A DNA stretch of 62,185 nt from Thermoleophilia bacterium (GTDB lineage Bacteria > Actinomycetota > Thermoleophilia > RBG-16-64-13): contig JAOSKU010000005.1 of the NCBI GenBank assembly GCA_027493445.1, positions 1-62,185 of the forward strand, written 5' to 3'. Within the stretch, counting starts at the first letter, position 1. The number at the start of each line of letters is the position of its first letter. Made by a program: the position numbers and the translations under genes. Of the stretch, positions 38,590 through 48,249 are shown one piece after another. The notes under the pieces were generated by a model. It did no database searches. It saw nothing but the letters and a program-made list of their open reading frames with translations, and had not been told where the DNA came from.

Positions 38590-39254
38590 TCAGGACCGTT
38601 CGCGCAACGGTCGACGTGGACGGCTAGCCCTAGGCCCAGCTCGGGTGCTCAGCGGCATGCCGCGCACATCGGAGATTGGCCTCGGTGCCGTCACGCAGCG
38701 GATGCCAACGGTGTCTTGGAAGGGCGGCGAAGTGCACCGACTGATCGCGCGTACAAGCTTGATGCTGAACGACTTGCGGAGGTACTCACCCACCCGACCG
38801 ACCAGCCGGGTCGGACAGGCGGTCGGATGGGGCGTCGGGTGCCCACGGAGGGCATTCCGATTGACCGACGGCCCGTGTCTTCTTCCTTCTTCCGTGCGTC
38901 GCCCGACCGTTTCGTTGCCCGCGGCGGGCGTGCGGGCGGGAGCGTCGAAGCCAGTCAGTGTTCACGGCATCCGGAGCCGCGCCAACTCGGGAACTTCGGC
39001 AATGCAGAGCCGCTGCCCATCTCGTCGCGACGCGGTTCTCCGATGCTGAAACCGGTGCAGAGCGGGCACCGTATACTGATCGAAAATCCTTCTAGCCGCC
39101 CGTATGGACAAAGTGGCGGCCCGCATCCCGATACGTGCACCCTCGCACGGCGTGTCGGTCCCTGAGAGTCCCCAAGGACTCTGAGTGACTCACAACCGTA
39201 CCTCTTGTTCCAAGAGGGAGTTTTGATGGAGGCGTGTATGTCCGTGATGTTCGG
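38590..39254. other. 665-base gap without a credible gene
   Basis: Translations on both strands are Arg/Pro/Ser-rich and have no starts with good ribosome-binding sites. The right part holds a possible -10 box (TATACT 39072-39077) and two short hairpins (39165-39182 and 39201-39217), followed by the terminator at 39255. That layout could be a small RNA of ~200 bases. Confidence 0.45.
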
Positions 39255-39287
39255 AAGACACGGGCCCCCGGGCCTGTTGTCTTTTTT
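39255..39287 (+). terminator. Intrinsic terminator
   Basis: Stem AAGACA/TGTCTT extended by a GGGCC-rich inner helix, followed by six T (39282-39287). It ends a plus-strand transcript that has no identified gene. Confidence 0.65.
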
Positions 39288-39305
39288 GGACCCGGACACG
39301 TCGCC

Positions 39306-42060
39306 TCACGGGCTTTCCTCCTCGTCCGGTGCCTGCTTGTCAGTGGCTCGGCCATCGCGTTTGCCTCGGCCGCCCTTGGGACCGGGACGCTGACCGCCGC
39401 GACTGGATCCCGTGTCGCCGAAGAGCTCTTCGGCCAGACGTGCCTGGGTGATGTCTTCGAGTTTGACCATGAACTCCTGCCTGGTCTTGTCCGCCGCAAC
39501 CTCGTGGTCATCGGGCGACGACTTGTTCACCGCCACCCCCGGTGCCGCCTCAGCCCGGGGCCACGGCGTCGAGAGCCGCCGCATGTAGACCTCCCGCGAC
39601 GTGGGCCACGGCGTGGTGATCGCCTGAGGGATGCCCTGAAGCTGGGTGAACCCGCGGCCGCGTGGAGACGAGCAGCACCGAGTCGTTCGACGCATCACTC
39701 GCCAAGCGTGCATCATCGGAACGAAACCGTGGTCGAAGCACCTGCTTCCGGCCCGTAACTCTCGAAACGATCGCGTACGGCCAGCTCGGGTCGGAAGTCT
39801 CGGACTCCTGAAGGAGCCAATCCGGCTCTTCGCCGGAGAGCTTTGACAGCGTGTCGATCTCGCGCGGGTCCGTGACGGAGAAGAACTGCTTCACACGGGT
39901 GTTCGTGTACACAGTTGATCGCAGGTCGACGTTCGGGAGCTTGAGGTCGGTGGGGTCCTGGTTGGCGAGGATCACCGAGACGCCGAAGCTGCGGGCTTGC
40001 TGGAGAATCACGCGGACGTTCTCGGCGGCGATCCGCTGGAACTCATCGATGATGAGGTAACCGCGACGGTCGTCGCCGGCCGACTCGGCCGACTGCCTGT
40101 ACTCCTGCATGGCAGTCAGAAACGCGTACAGGGCGAGCTTGCCCGTCTCACGAACCGTCATGCCCGTGAGCTGCGAGGGGAGCCAGAAGTAGGCGAGCTG
40201 GCCTTCACGGATCAGCTCTGGCATGTGGATGCTCCGGACCCCCTTGGGGGCCGGTCCGAGTTGCTCGTACTGCGCCACCGCGTGGATTGTCGCCATCAAC
40301 TCGATCGCGTCTCGTCCACGCTCGCCCGATGATCTGGCATACCGCTCCAGAAGGTTGTAGAGGTCTTCGAATGTCTTGGGGACGGCCCGCTCACGCTCGG
40401 CCTTCTTGAGGGCGGACAGCAAGACATCGCGGTGCTGCTTCGAGTAGTAGCTCGCACCGTAGAAGTCACCGTGAAACAGACTCAGGGCCTGGATGAACAG
40501 CTCAGCGGTCTCGATGGCACGCCGGGGCTCGACGGAGCTCTCGAAGTCGCGGAAGGGATTGAAGTAGTTGGTCGCGTACCCCCGGTCTGTGCGGAAGATC
40601 AGGACGTCCTGTGGCGCGGCCACGCCGCGGACTGACCGTGCGGCCGCTTCCTCCCGTGCGGCATTGAACAGTGAGAGATCACCCTTGAGGTCGAGAACAA
40701 CGATCGGACAGGGTTTGTCACCGCCGGAACGGATGAGCTGGGTGAGAATCGGGACGATGCCCAGCGATGTCTTTCCCGCCCCGGTCTGACCGGCGATGTA
40801 CATGTGTTCGTCGAGTATCCGACGGTGCAGAAGGACCGGCCCGCGAGTCTTCCGGTACACACCCATGAACAGATGGTCCGACTCACGCAGGACATCGCCC
40901 GTCTCCGGATCCTCCTCTGCATGCGTCGAGTTCCGCAGGCGGTCGACGTAGACATCCCAATCCGTTCTGTCCGACTGGCCGGTCGTCCTGCTCCGCTCGA
41001 TCGCTATCCGCAGCTTGAGGATCCCGGGGGCATAGGTGGCGAGAAGAACCAATGTCGGCAAGGTGAACAGCAGCAGGAAGCCGATCACGAACACCCACAC
41101 ATACTGCGGTCCACCGTCGGCCAGCGGCTCGAACGGCGCGGTCAGCCAGTCATACGGCCGCTCGGGTCCGGGCGGCACTTGCCACCAGTCTGGACCCGCG
41201 GTGAGCCGTGCAACGATCTCCCACGGACAGAAGAACGAGAGGCCCACGACCAGGACCAGCGAGATCGATCCTGTGAAGAGCAGCGACCACAACTTCCTGC
41301 GAGTCTGGCTCCACCTTGGCACCCAGCACCCCGGCTCGACATTGGACGCATCGGGATGGGCAAGGAACAGGTGATGCATGAAGCGTCCATCCCGCAGGAT
41401 GGTGCGGAGTCCCGCCCTGACGCCGCCGGGATGCTTCGACGCGGTGAAGAGAATATGTCCTATGCACAGGGCTAGGACCACCAGGATGGCGAGGGACACC
41501 GTGTGCCAGATTGGTACGAGCACGATCACAATCAGCACCAGCAGAAGCGTGAGCCAGTGCGGGCGGACCCGCGGCAGTGCACCCTCGCTCCGCACGCGAT
41601 CATCGAGCCGAGGGTCAGTGAGCATCCACTCTCGGTAGAAGGCGAGCGGCATCGAGCCCTGGAAGGCGAAGAGCCCCATCGCCAGAGCAGCGAGCACGGC
41701 CGAGGTGATCGTGCGACTCTCAAAGAGCGTCGATGCGACGCTGGAGAGGAGCACCCCCGCGAGGACCCAGAGCGGAAGCACCACCAAGAGGGTCTGCCAT
41801 CTCTTCCAGAACAGCATCCCCGCCGCGATCGCGATGATCGAGAGCAGTGTCAGGATCGGCATCACGGCACCGAGCGAGAAGATGCCGAGCACGTACCCGA
41901 CAGCGAGTGTCACGGGCACCGCGAGCAGCATGTAGATCTGACGACGCTGTGCGGCCTCCAAGAGCTCACGCTCGGAGTGGCTCATGTTCTGAGCCCGGAA
42001 GGCAAGCGTGGTCACCCCTGGCTCGGCATCACGATTGGCTTGTATGGGTTCTGAGGTCAT
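39306..42060 (-). CDS. TraD/VirD4-like coupling protein (T4CP), one frameshift near the C-terminus
   Basis: From ATG 42060. About eight hydrophobic segments occupy residues ~40-370, followed by a P-loop ATPase: AGQTGAGKTSLGI (Walker A, ~415), VVLDLKGDLSL, and YLIIDEFQRIA (Walker B, ~650) with LANQDPTDL. This is the architecture of conjugative coupling proteins, which deliver DNA to a type IV secretion channel. One frame ends at 39550 with a meaningless tail after ~39657. Shifting one base there continues as GRGFTQLQGIPQAITTPWPT to the stop at 39306, a sensible C-terminus with a charged end. The break lies in a CGCGGCCGCG run. The gene overlaps the preceding replication-relaxation-type gene by 32 bases. 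No relaxase or other Mpf genes are present. Confidence 0.8.
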
Positions 42061-42721
42061 GGATCATCCGGCTGAGTGTGGCGACCGAGGGAACAACCTC
42101 GATCACGGAGAACATCTTTCGCAGGCCTCCAAGGGCCCGATCGCTCGATCGCATGGTCGACTTGAGTTCGTCCCGCTGTTCAATGCTGTGGACGAGGATC
42201 GCCATCCCAATCCCCCGGTTGCGGACATGCTGGCCCGCATCCGGATCAGAGCTGAGCACCTCCACATGCTCCGCGATCGCCCGATGGATACTGGCACGCT
42301 CGGCCGTGTCGGATGGGGCGTACACGCGGAGCAGCCGTCGCCCATCCTCCATGGTGACGCAGTACTCCCCAGCGGGAACGGGCGGCAGTTCCTCTGCTGG
42401 CACGCGAAACCGTCTCTTCTTTGTTCCGCAACAGAACCAAAGGATCGCGAGATGCTGACCGAACGCTTGATTGCCAAAGGCATCTGCGCGTGCCTCGGGT
42501 ACCCCAACATCCCGAGCTCCCAGCTTGGTCAACTGGTAGTAGCTCATGTTCCCGGGGAGACCCGTGCAGATCTGTAGCCTGCCATCGGCCTTCAATCTCT
42601 TGAGCACGTTGGCCAGAGCGGGCTCGTTGCCGTCGAAGAAGAGACGAGCGAGGATCGGCCGGAGCGATATCCGGTAGAGGCCGATGTGCTTGAGGATGGC
42701 GAGATCCCGCTCGTTCATCAC
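42029..42721 (-). CDS. Replication-relaxation-type winged-helix protein (second of pair)
   Basis: 230 residues; GTG 42721 overlaps the upstream stop, with ATG 42718 as alternative. LAILKHIGLYRISLRPILAR, then LANVLKRLKADGRLQI and YYQLTKLGARDVG form a winged-helix domain like that of the replication-relaxation (Replic_Relax) family found on conjugative plasmids next to coupling proteins. The rest (~90-230) is a mixed alpha/beta domain. It probably binds DNA near oriT or the origin. Coupled to genes on both sides. Confidence 0.65.
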   Translation of the reverse strand: MMNERDLAILKHIGLYRISLRPILARLFFDGNEPALANVLKRLKADGRLQICTGLPGNMSYYQLTKLGARDVGVPEARADAFGNQAFGQHLAILWFCCGTKKRRFRVPAEELPPVPAGEYCVTMEDGRRLLRVYAPSDTAERASIHRAIAEHVEVLSSDPDAGQHVRNRGIGMAILVHSIEQRDELKSTMRSSDRALGGLRKMFSVIEVVPSVATLSRMIHDLRTHTSQS

Positions 42722-43368
42722 CAGATCTCGTATCCGAGCCCACAGTCTGAGCAGAAATCGTGGAACGCCCGAACCTTGTCGCTTGAGTATGCACCCCCGA
42801 ACTCGATCACTCTCCAGGAGTCGTCCTCCCGAACCATCGCGTCGGGGAGACGCTTGTTACGGCCCATGCCGAGCGTGTAGAGCTCCGTCTCGCTCGTCCA
42901 TGTTGCGGCAACACGCGGCTGTTTCCCTTCAAGACGCATGTACAGTTGGGCGAGATGGATGTCATGCGCCAGGTCGCTCGCCCGCGGTGTTCGACCACCG
43001 AACCCCCCGGTGAGTGAACCGGCCCGACGAGTCGCTGAGAACCAACGGGTGCTCACGGGTGCCAGTGACCAGCGGGACTGCAGGCGATACGCGGTCTGCT
43101 CTGCGTCGGGCACCGGCGAACCCGGTGTCCACGCGACCACAGGTGACTCAAGAGAGATCAGCGGGTGCGCCATACCAACGCCCGTCGCCAGCAGGCGTGC
43201 GTCGATCAGCCGCTTGAGGCTTCGACGTGCGGAGGAGCAGGCGTGCGTAGAACTCGTCCACCACCGTTGTGCGATCTGAAGTTCGGACAGAACCCTCACC
43301 CTCTTGGTAAGGGTGCTCAGGATCTCGGTATCCCGGTTCGTCAGAATGGACGTTTTCTGGCCCCGCAC
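42718..43368 (-). CDS. Replication-relaxation-type winged-helix protein (first of pair)
   Basis: 216 residues from GTG 43368, with CAGGA six bases upstream. ILTNRDTEILSTLTKRVRVL begins the winged-helix domain; the C-terminal half (PDAMVREDDSWRVIEFGGAY) resembles the restriction-endonuclease-like tail seen in Replic_Relax proteins. It is the first gene of a three-gene operon with its paralogue and the coupling protein. Role in plasmid replication or transfer is inferred from family and context. Confidence 0.6.
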   Translation of the reverse strand: MRGQKTSILTNRDTEILSTLTKRVRVLSELQIAQRWWTSSTHACSSARRSLKRLIDARLLATGVGMAHPLISLESPVVAWTPGSPVPDAEQTAYRLQSRWSLAPVSTRWFSATRRAGSLTGGFGGRTPRASDLAHDIHLAQLYMRLEGKQPRVAATWTSETELYTLGMGRNKRLPDAMVREDDSWRVIEFGGAYSSDKVRAFHDFCSDCGLGYEIW

Positions 43369-43557
43369 GGTGCGTCCTGAATTGGTGCTGACGGGTGGAT
43401 TCTAGAAAGTGGTGTCTGGGAGCGGCACCTGGCCGAGGCCGGTTTGGATTCTTTGCGGTAGCGGTCGAAAGCCGGCAATCTTTGCGCAGGCTTCATCCCT
43501 CATGAGACGGGCGCCGCGGACCGGAGACGGTCCGCGGCGTTGTTCCGGAGCATGCGG

Positions 43558-43995
43558 TCACACCACGTGCTCCTTGTAGAGCGGGATCCGATCCCATGGG
43601 ATCGGTACGCACGGGACACGGCACGCCGCCGGACGACGCGGGTTGGAGATCCAGACATTGAGCACGACGAAGTAGCCGTCGAACTCGATGTACTGGACAT
43701 CCATTTCGAGGTTGTCGAACCGAGCAGTCAGGATGCAGTTCCATCCGAGCCAGAGGAGCATCCGTGCGAGGAGCGGCCGGCGATGAAAGGCCGGAAGGAA
43801 CAGCTCAATCTCCACGCGGGCCATGAGATCGAGGTCCATGTTGGCCGAGACGTAGATGAGTCGTTGGCTTGCGTCCTGCGTGAAGCTGACCGCCTCACGG
43901 TCCGGCACGTTGGGCCACTTGCCCCAGTCGGGGTCATCGCACGGCAGCTCAAGATCGAGCCTTGTTTCCAGGTTGGTGTCTTTCAGCGTTGGCAT
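43558..43995 (-). CDS. Hypothetical protein
   Basis: 145 residues from ATG 43995 with AAGGAGAAC upstream. A soluble alpha/beta-like protein with conserved-looking segments (AVSFTQDASQRLIYVSANMD, FDNLEMDVQYIEFDGYFVVL) but no motif I recognise. It lies in the block of plasmid housekeeping genes on the same strand as the ArdC-like gene. No function assigned. Confidence 0.6.
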   Translation of the reverse strand: MPTLKDTNLETRLDLELPCDDPDWGKWPNVPDREAVSFTQDASQRLIYVSANMDLDLMARVEIELFLPAFHRRPLLARMLLWLGWNCILTARFDNLEMDVQYIEFDGYFVVLNVWISNPRRPAACRVPCVPIPWDRIPLYKEHVV

Positions 43996-44120
43996 TGGTT
44001 GTTCTCCTTCAGTTGTTGTGTGCGTGTGCAGCACGCATCCGGACATTGCCACACCCTCGTGCGGATGTCGATCCCCGGACGCGTGGAATAGCCCGCCGGA
44101 TGGACCGGCGGGCGGGGCGT

Positions 44121-44948
44121 CTACGCGGCGACTTGGGTGGTCTCCTCTCTGGTGAAGAGGAAGGACACGATCTGGTGGGCGGCGTCACGGATCCCTGCCA
44201 GCGACTCCAGCAGCTTCTCCTCATCGCCGCGGTAGAGGTGGATGTAGTCTCGCGACGATGTCCCGGGCGTCAGACCGACCGCGGAGGCGACGGCGTAGGC
44301 GACGGACTCGGCCTCAAGCTCCCGCACCGTCTTGTCGGGGCGTGCCTCGGCGTTGCGGTGCAGCAGCTCGTGGGCCAGCTCGTGGGCGAGTGTGCTGAAC
44401 TCCTCGGCGGGCGGAAGGCCGGGGCGGAGGCTGATGCGGCCGCCACGCGAGACTCCCAGAGCAGTGCCGAGCGAGTCGTCCGTGTCGACGGTGATGCCCC
44501 GGCTGGCGGCGAAGCTCTTCAGCCCATCGAGCATCGATCCCGGGTTGCCCTGCACCCGAGCGAACTCCGGCACGTCATCGCCATCGGTCTGGGCGATATC
44601 GAAGACGTGGGCGACGCGGAAGCGAACCCGGTCTTCCTTGGACTCGTCCCTCGGGTCGGCGGGTGATTCGGAGGCACGGGCACGGAGCTTCATCGGCGCC
44701 ACGATGCCGATCCCCTTCTCTCCCTTCCGGACCTGGCGGCCCATGGACTTCCACGTTCGGAATCCCGCGACGCGGGTGGCGTTGGGACGCTGCGACCAGA
44801 TCAGCATGATGTTGCCGATGCTGTACGCGTGGAACCGGCCCATGAACGCCAGGTACCGCCGGAGCTGCTCGCTGCGTCCGTCGGCCAGTTCGCCGGCGAG
44901 CCCCGAGAGGGCGTTGTTGATGATGGTGAGTGTGTCTTCTGCTTTCAT
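44121..44948 (-). CDS. ArdC-like antirestriction protein (ssDNA-binding domain plus metallopeptidase)
   Basis: 275 residues from ATG 44948, eight bases after GGAGG. The N-terminal ArdC domain includes FMGRFHAYSIGNIMLIWSQR and WKSMGRQVRKGEKGIGIVAP, which bind ssDNA in related proteins. The C-terminal half has a zinc-peptidase motif LAHELAHELLH with a downstream Glu-rich helix (RELEAESVAYAVASAVG). Such proteins travel with conjugative plasmids and protect incoming DNA from host restriction. A 5' leader hairpin at 44975-45007 lies just upstream of its ribosome-binding site. Good evidence that the element is transferable. Confidence 0.88.
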   Translation of the reverse strand: MKAEDTLTIINNALSGLAGELADGRSEQLRRYLAFMGRFHAYSIGNIMLIWSQRPNATRVAGFRTWKSMGRQVRKGEKGIGIVAPMKLRARASESPADPRDESKEDRVRFRVAHVFDIAQTDGDDVPEFARVQGNPGSMLDGLKSFAASRGITVDTDDSLGTALGVSRGGRISLRPGLPPAEEFSTLAHELAHELLHRNAEARPDKTVRELEAESVAYAVASAVGLTPGTSSRDYIHLYRGDEEKLLESLAGIRDAAHQIVSFLFTREETTQVAA

Positions 44949-45397
44949 TGTGTGTCCTCCATAAAGCGGGGCGGGTGTGTCCCCCCGCACGAGACGGGGG
45001 ACCACACGCACCGCGTGGAGGACGGCGGCCGCGTGAGAGCGCCGCGGCGGCGGAGGGCCCGAAGGAGCACGAGCGGTGACAGCCTTGTGCTGGCGACGGT
45101 CGTGCGGCCCGCAGACGCCGAGCGCAGCGGCGGTGCCGAGCTGCGGCCGCCAGGGAACAAGGCAGAAGACACACGAGCATCAACCACGCACCGGGCGAGC
45201 CCGCGTGGCGACGGACGCGGCGTGCTCACACGGGGGCTGCGTCGGGCGCGTGCCGCGCAGCGGGCTCTCATGGTGATCGGGCAGCCACGACGCTCGGACA
45301 GAGCGGGCTTGCATGGGATGGCGTGGGCCTGTGGTGCGGGCGGAGAGGTGGAGAGCCGGTGGTGCACAAGCTCTCAACCTTGCGGAAGAACCGGTCG
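44949..45397. other. Leader hairpin (44975-45007) and 390-base gap without a gene
   Basis: The stem GTGTGTCCCCC pairs with GGGGGACCACAC, with one bulge, 27 bases before the ArdC-like start on the minus strand. It may attenuate or regulate translation. The remaining bases to the next stop are GC-rich and give no protein-like translation on either strand. Confidence 0.45.
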
Positions 45398-46441
45398 TCA
45401 CTGGGCGAGTGCCAGAAGACCGGACGCGGCCGCGTCGGCTTCGGTCCGGTCGCCCGCGTTGGCGATCTGCCCGGAGAGTCGCGTCAGGGCGTCCACGATC
45501 GAGAAGATGGTGAAGCGTCCGTCCTGCCGGGCGATCGACAGGGCCTCCTTGGCCATGCTCCTGGTCACGCCGTGGCGGGCCAGCAGCTTGGCGACGTCCT
45601 CCTCCTCGCTGCCGAGAGAGGTCTTCATCGCCTTCGCGATGACCTGAGCGAAGCGGTCGCGACGCTCGTCGCGCCGCTCGACCAGGCGGTGGATGAGCCG
45701 CCGGATCTCGCCGACGGCGTCGCCGACGCGGGCGGTGTGCTTGCGGGAGAAGTCGATGACCTCCACCGCGTCCCAGACGATGTGGTTGCGGCAGATCGCC
45801 CGGAACCAGAACGTCTGGATGCCCACCGATCGCTTGCCCACTTCCGAGTTCCAGAGGAAGAACCCGGGCGCGAACGCTTCGCCATCGATCTCGGTCCAGC
45901 CGGCGGGGTCCACGAGGAAGCAGAACATGTCCTGCTCCCCGCAGTAGAGGCCGGTCCCCCCGCGTGTGCCCTCGGCACCGGCCTGCTGGGGCGGGCTGAA
46001 GTCCGTGGCGAACTCCCGCACCACCGAGAGCAGCTCGATGTTGTGCAGCCGCGTGTACGACGCGGCGTGCACGGAACGCACGAGCGTGTTCTGGGTGTGG
46101 ACCTGGAGGGGCTTGCCCGTCCTGGGCATCGTCTCCTCAAAGACGAGTGCGGCCGTCTCCGGCGTGAGCCGGTTGACGGTGTCCTTGCTGATGCCCGCGA
46201 GCGAGCAGAGCTGGCTGAAGCTCCATCCGTTGAGCCGGAGCGGCGTCTCGGAACCGACCGAGAGGCCGAGCCGGTCGCCGTCGGCCATCGGGCGGAGCGA
46301 TTCGGGCCGCTCCCAGAGGTCGGACGATTCCTCGCGCTGCTTCTGGCAGTGACGCCAGAGGTCCGCGAGCGTCGCGAAGGACTCGTCGGGAGAGCGGCGG
46401 AAGAGCTCCTGGCTCCCCCGCGTAAGCGTGGTCTTCATCAT
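45398..46441 (-). CDS. DUF932 (phage/plasmid-related) protein
   Basis: 347 residues from ATG 46441, seven bases after CAGGAG. RLNGWSFSQLCSLAGISKDT near residue 70, the ALVFEET and LHNIELLSVVREFATDF segments, and FWFRAICRNHIVWDAVEVID are typical of the DUF932/LGT_TIGR03299 family, abundant on large plasmids and prophages. Its biochemical role is unknown. It is often encoded beside ArdC-like and single-strand-binding functions, as here, which suggests a role in early establishment of transferred DNA. Confidence 0.85.
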   Translation of the reverse strand: MMKTTLTRGSQELFRRSPDESFATLADLWRHCQKQREESSDLWERPESLRPMADGDRLGLSVGSETPLRLNGWSFSQLCSLAGISKDTVNRLTPETAALVFEETMPRTGKPLQVHTQNTLVRSVHAASYTRLHNIELLSVVREFATDFSPPQQAGAEGTRGGTGLYCGEQDMFCFLVDPAGWTEIDGEAFAPGFFLWNSEVGKRSVGIQTFWFRAICRNHIVWDAVEVIDFSRKHTARVGDAVGEIRRLIHRLVERRDERRDRFAQVIAKAMKTSLGSEEEDVAKLLARHGVTRSMAKEALSIARQDGRFTIFSIVDALTRLSGQIANAGDRTEADAAASGLLALAQ

Positions 46442-46650
46442 GGCAAACTCCTGTCTGATGTGTGAACGAACAACCGGCCACGCACGCTGCGTGGCCTTGT
46501 GAGAGAGAACCTTCTTGTGTGTGCACCACCGGCCTCTCGCTGGTCCTTCGGGAGCCGTGCCCCGACTGCGGACCGGCGAGCGGCCGGCTGCGTGTGTCTA
46601 CCCGTCACCTGCGATGTCAGACCGGCCGGCGATCTGCGTCGCCGCCGGGA

Positions 46651-47343
46651 TCAGGCCTCGCCCGTGGGCGGGTCCGCGTCGAGCACCAGCCGCAGCAAGC
46701 TCGTCAGAACTTCACCCCGTTGGCACCCATCGGTTGTCAGCGTGATGATGCCGGGTGTGTCGGCGGTGGTGCGTCCGAAGCCGCGGTCCTCGGCGTCGCG
46801 TGCTTCAATCTCCGCTCGGATGCGCAGATACTCCTCGCCGGACGCTCCCCGCTGTCGGAGCCTCCGCTCGGCCCGTTCCGTGGCGCTGCACGTAAGGTAG
46901 AAACGTCGATGGGCGTGCGGGGCGATCTGCGTGCCGGCGTCGCGACCTTCGATGACGACGCTCCGCCTGGCCTGCGTCCATGCCCGCACCCAATCCTTCT
47001 GCAAGTCGATGAGCCGCCGGCGGACGAGCGGCTGGTTGCTGATGGTGCTGACCAACGCGTCCGCATCCGGCGACTCCAGGTCGCTCGGTGTGTAGGCGGC
47101 CCCGTGGAGCATCAGCCGGCCATCGACCGTGAGCGATGGTGCCGCATCGCGCAGCCACGCCGCAACCGTGAACTCATCGGTGGGAGCGACGCCGATTCGG
47201 TTCATCGCCAGAGCGATCGCCCGGTAGTGCCGGCCCGTGTGCAAAGCGGCCGCCCCGAGTCGGGCGGCGAGGTCGGCGGCGAGCGTGGACTTCCCGCTCC
47301 CGGCCGGCCCGTCGATGGTCACAACGACGGGCGCCAGTGCCAC
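46651..47343 (-). CDS. cmk: Cytidylate kinase
   Basis: 230 residues, GTG 47343 start (no better in-frame start upstream). VVTIDGPAGSGKSTLAADLA is the P-loop. YRAIALAMNRIG, VVIEGRDAGTQIAPHAHRRF and LTCSATERAERRLRQRG are the characteristic Cmk segments (CMP binding and lid). It phosphorylates CMP/dCMP. Cmk is normally a chromosomal single-copy enzyme, so a copy among plasmid genes is unusual and may supply nucleotides for replication. In Cmk the tyrosine of the usual LDTGAMYR segment is conserved; here it reads LHTGRHYRAIA, a deviation in the substrate region. Confidence 0.85.
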   Translation of the reverse strand: MALAPVVVTIDGPAGSGKSTLAADLAARLGAAALHTGRHYRAIALAMNRIGVAPTDEFTVAAWLRDAAPSLTVDGRLMLHGAAYTPSDLESPDADALVSTISNQPLVRRRLIDLQKDWVRAWTQARRSVVIEGRDAGTQIAPHAHRRFYLTCSATERAERRLRQRGASGEEYLRIRAEIEARDAEDRGFGRTTADTPGIITLTTDGCQRGEVLTSLLRLVLDADPPTGEA

Positions 47344-47489
47344 GGACCCTGTAGCTGGATGGAGTTGTCGGTCCGTGGGGTGACGCCCGTCATCGTGCTA
47401 TGTCTCGTGAATCGTTGAAGGGTGTCGGCAGTGAGCACCCTAGTGAACCAGTCGAACTGTTGCGCTGGTCAGCGTGTCCATCCCGATGT

Positions 47490-47828
47490 TCAGACCGGGA
47501 TCTCGTCCTCCTCATGCTCGTGGCTGCCCCTGGATTCCGCTCCTCGCTGCCGCTGCTCGTTGATCCACGAGTGAGCGGCGTTGAGGGCCTTGGCCAAGGG
47601 GAGCAGGTCGTCGTAGCCGAAGCTGCCCGAGTCCTTCCATGTGTCCCCATCCTTGTACGACCGCGTGACGGTGACGTTGTGGATGGGGCCGACGGAAGTG
47701 TCGTTGAGCCACACGGCGGCCTTGAGAGCCCCGAACCGCACCGTGTGCACGGGCCGGTTGGAAGACTGCTTCTGGCCTCCGTTGCCCCCGGACCGTGCCG
47801 GGCTGCCGTTCTGTTTGCCGCTCTGCAT
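47490..47828 (-). CDS. Small conserved protein of mobile elements
   Basis: 112 residues from ATG 47828, six bases after AAGGAGG. A disordered Gly/Ser/Gln-rich N-terminus is followed by VHTVRFGALKAAVWLNDTSV and YDDLLPLAKALNAAHSWINE. This pairing of a beta-strand region with a C-terminal amphipathic helix recurs at 13222-13482. The strand pattern resembles small DNA- or RNA-binding barrels. I recall it as frequent in planctomycete genomes. Function unknown. Confidence 0.65.
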   Translation of the reverse strand: MQSGKQNGSPARSGGNGGQKQSSNRPVHTVRFGALKAAVWLNDTSVGPIHNVTVTRSYKDGDTWKDSGSFGYDDLLPLAKALNAAHSWINEQRQRGAESRGSHEHEEDEIPV

Positions 47829-47986
47829 GCGAACCTCCTTCTGTTCAGTGAACCTTCGTGGTGTCAACTGCCGACGGAGGCGTTATGCGGTGCTGCTGGT
47901 CGGATGTGACGCAACGACGTACCCCGCTGATCCGGCTCAGAGTTTTCCGTAGCGAGGGTCCAGGTCTGCGTGCGTGCCGGCAGAAC

Positions 47987-48073
47987 GCCGGAGGGTTCAC
48001 GTCGGGTCCGCGGGTCGCGGCCGGCTGAGAGCCAGACCGATGAGGTGGACCAGCTCGGACTCGAAGCGAGCGT
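47987..48073 (-). pseudogene. Remnant of a second copy of the parA-partner gene (3' end)
   Basis: About 85 bases closely match 49768-49852, the 3' end of the gene at 49781-50248. On the minus strand it reads RFESELVHLIGLALSRPR, against RFESELASLIGLALGRPR in the intact gene, and both end within a few codons. No upstream remainder is present. Confidence 0.65.
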
Positions 48074-48249
48074 GATTTACCTACATGACATCGGCCGAAG
48101 TCGTGGGCCGTGCATCGGGCGTGGAGCCGGGAACTCTTGTGCATCCGCTCGTACTTGCAGGATGTTCTGTTTCCTTAAGGCTCTCCTACCTGGGGGTTTG
48201 TATGAGGTTGGGCGTGAGAGTTACGCGGGAGAGTGAGGGGGGTGGAAGT

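Noticed and set aside
38378..39165. Plus-strand frames around the integrase start
   Set aside because: Partly antisense to the intact recombinase and otherwise low-complexity. No ribosome-binding site.
45398..46465. 380-codon plus-strand frame opposite the DUF932 gene
   Set aside because: The minus-strand product has clear family pattern and a ribosome-binding site. The plus-strand one is an Arg/Glu/Val-rich shadow.
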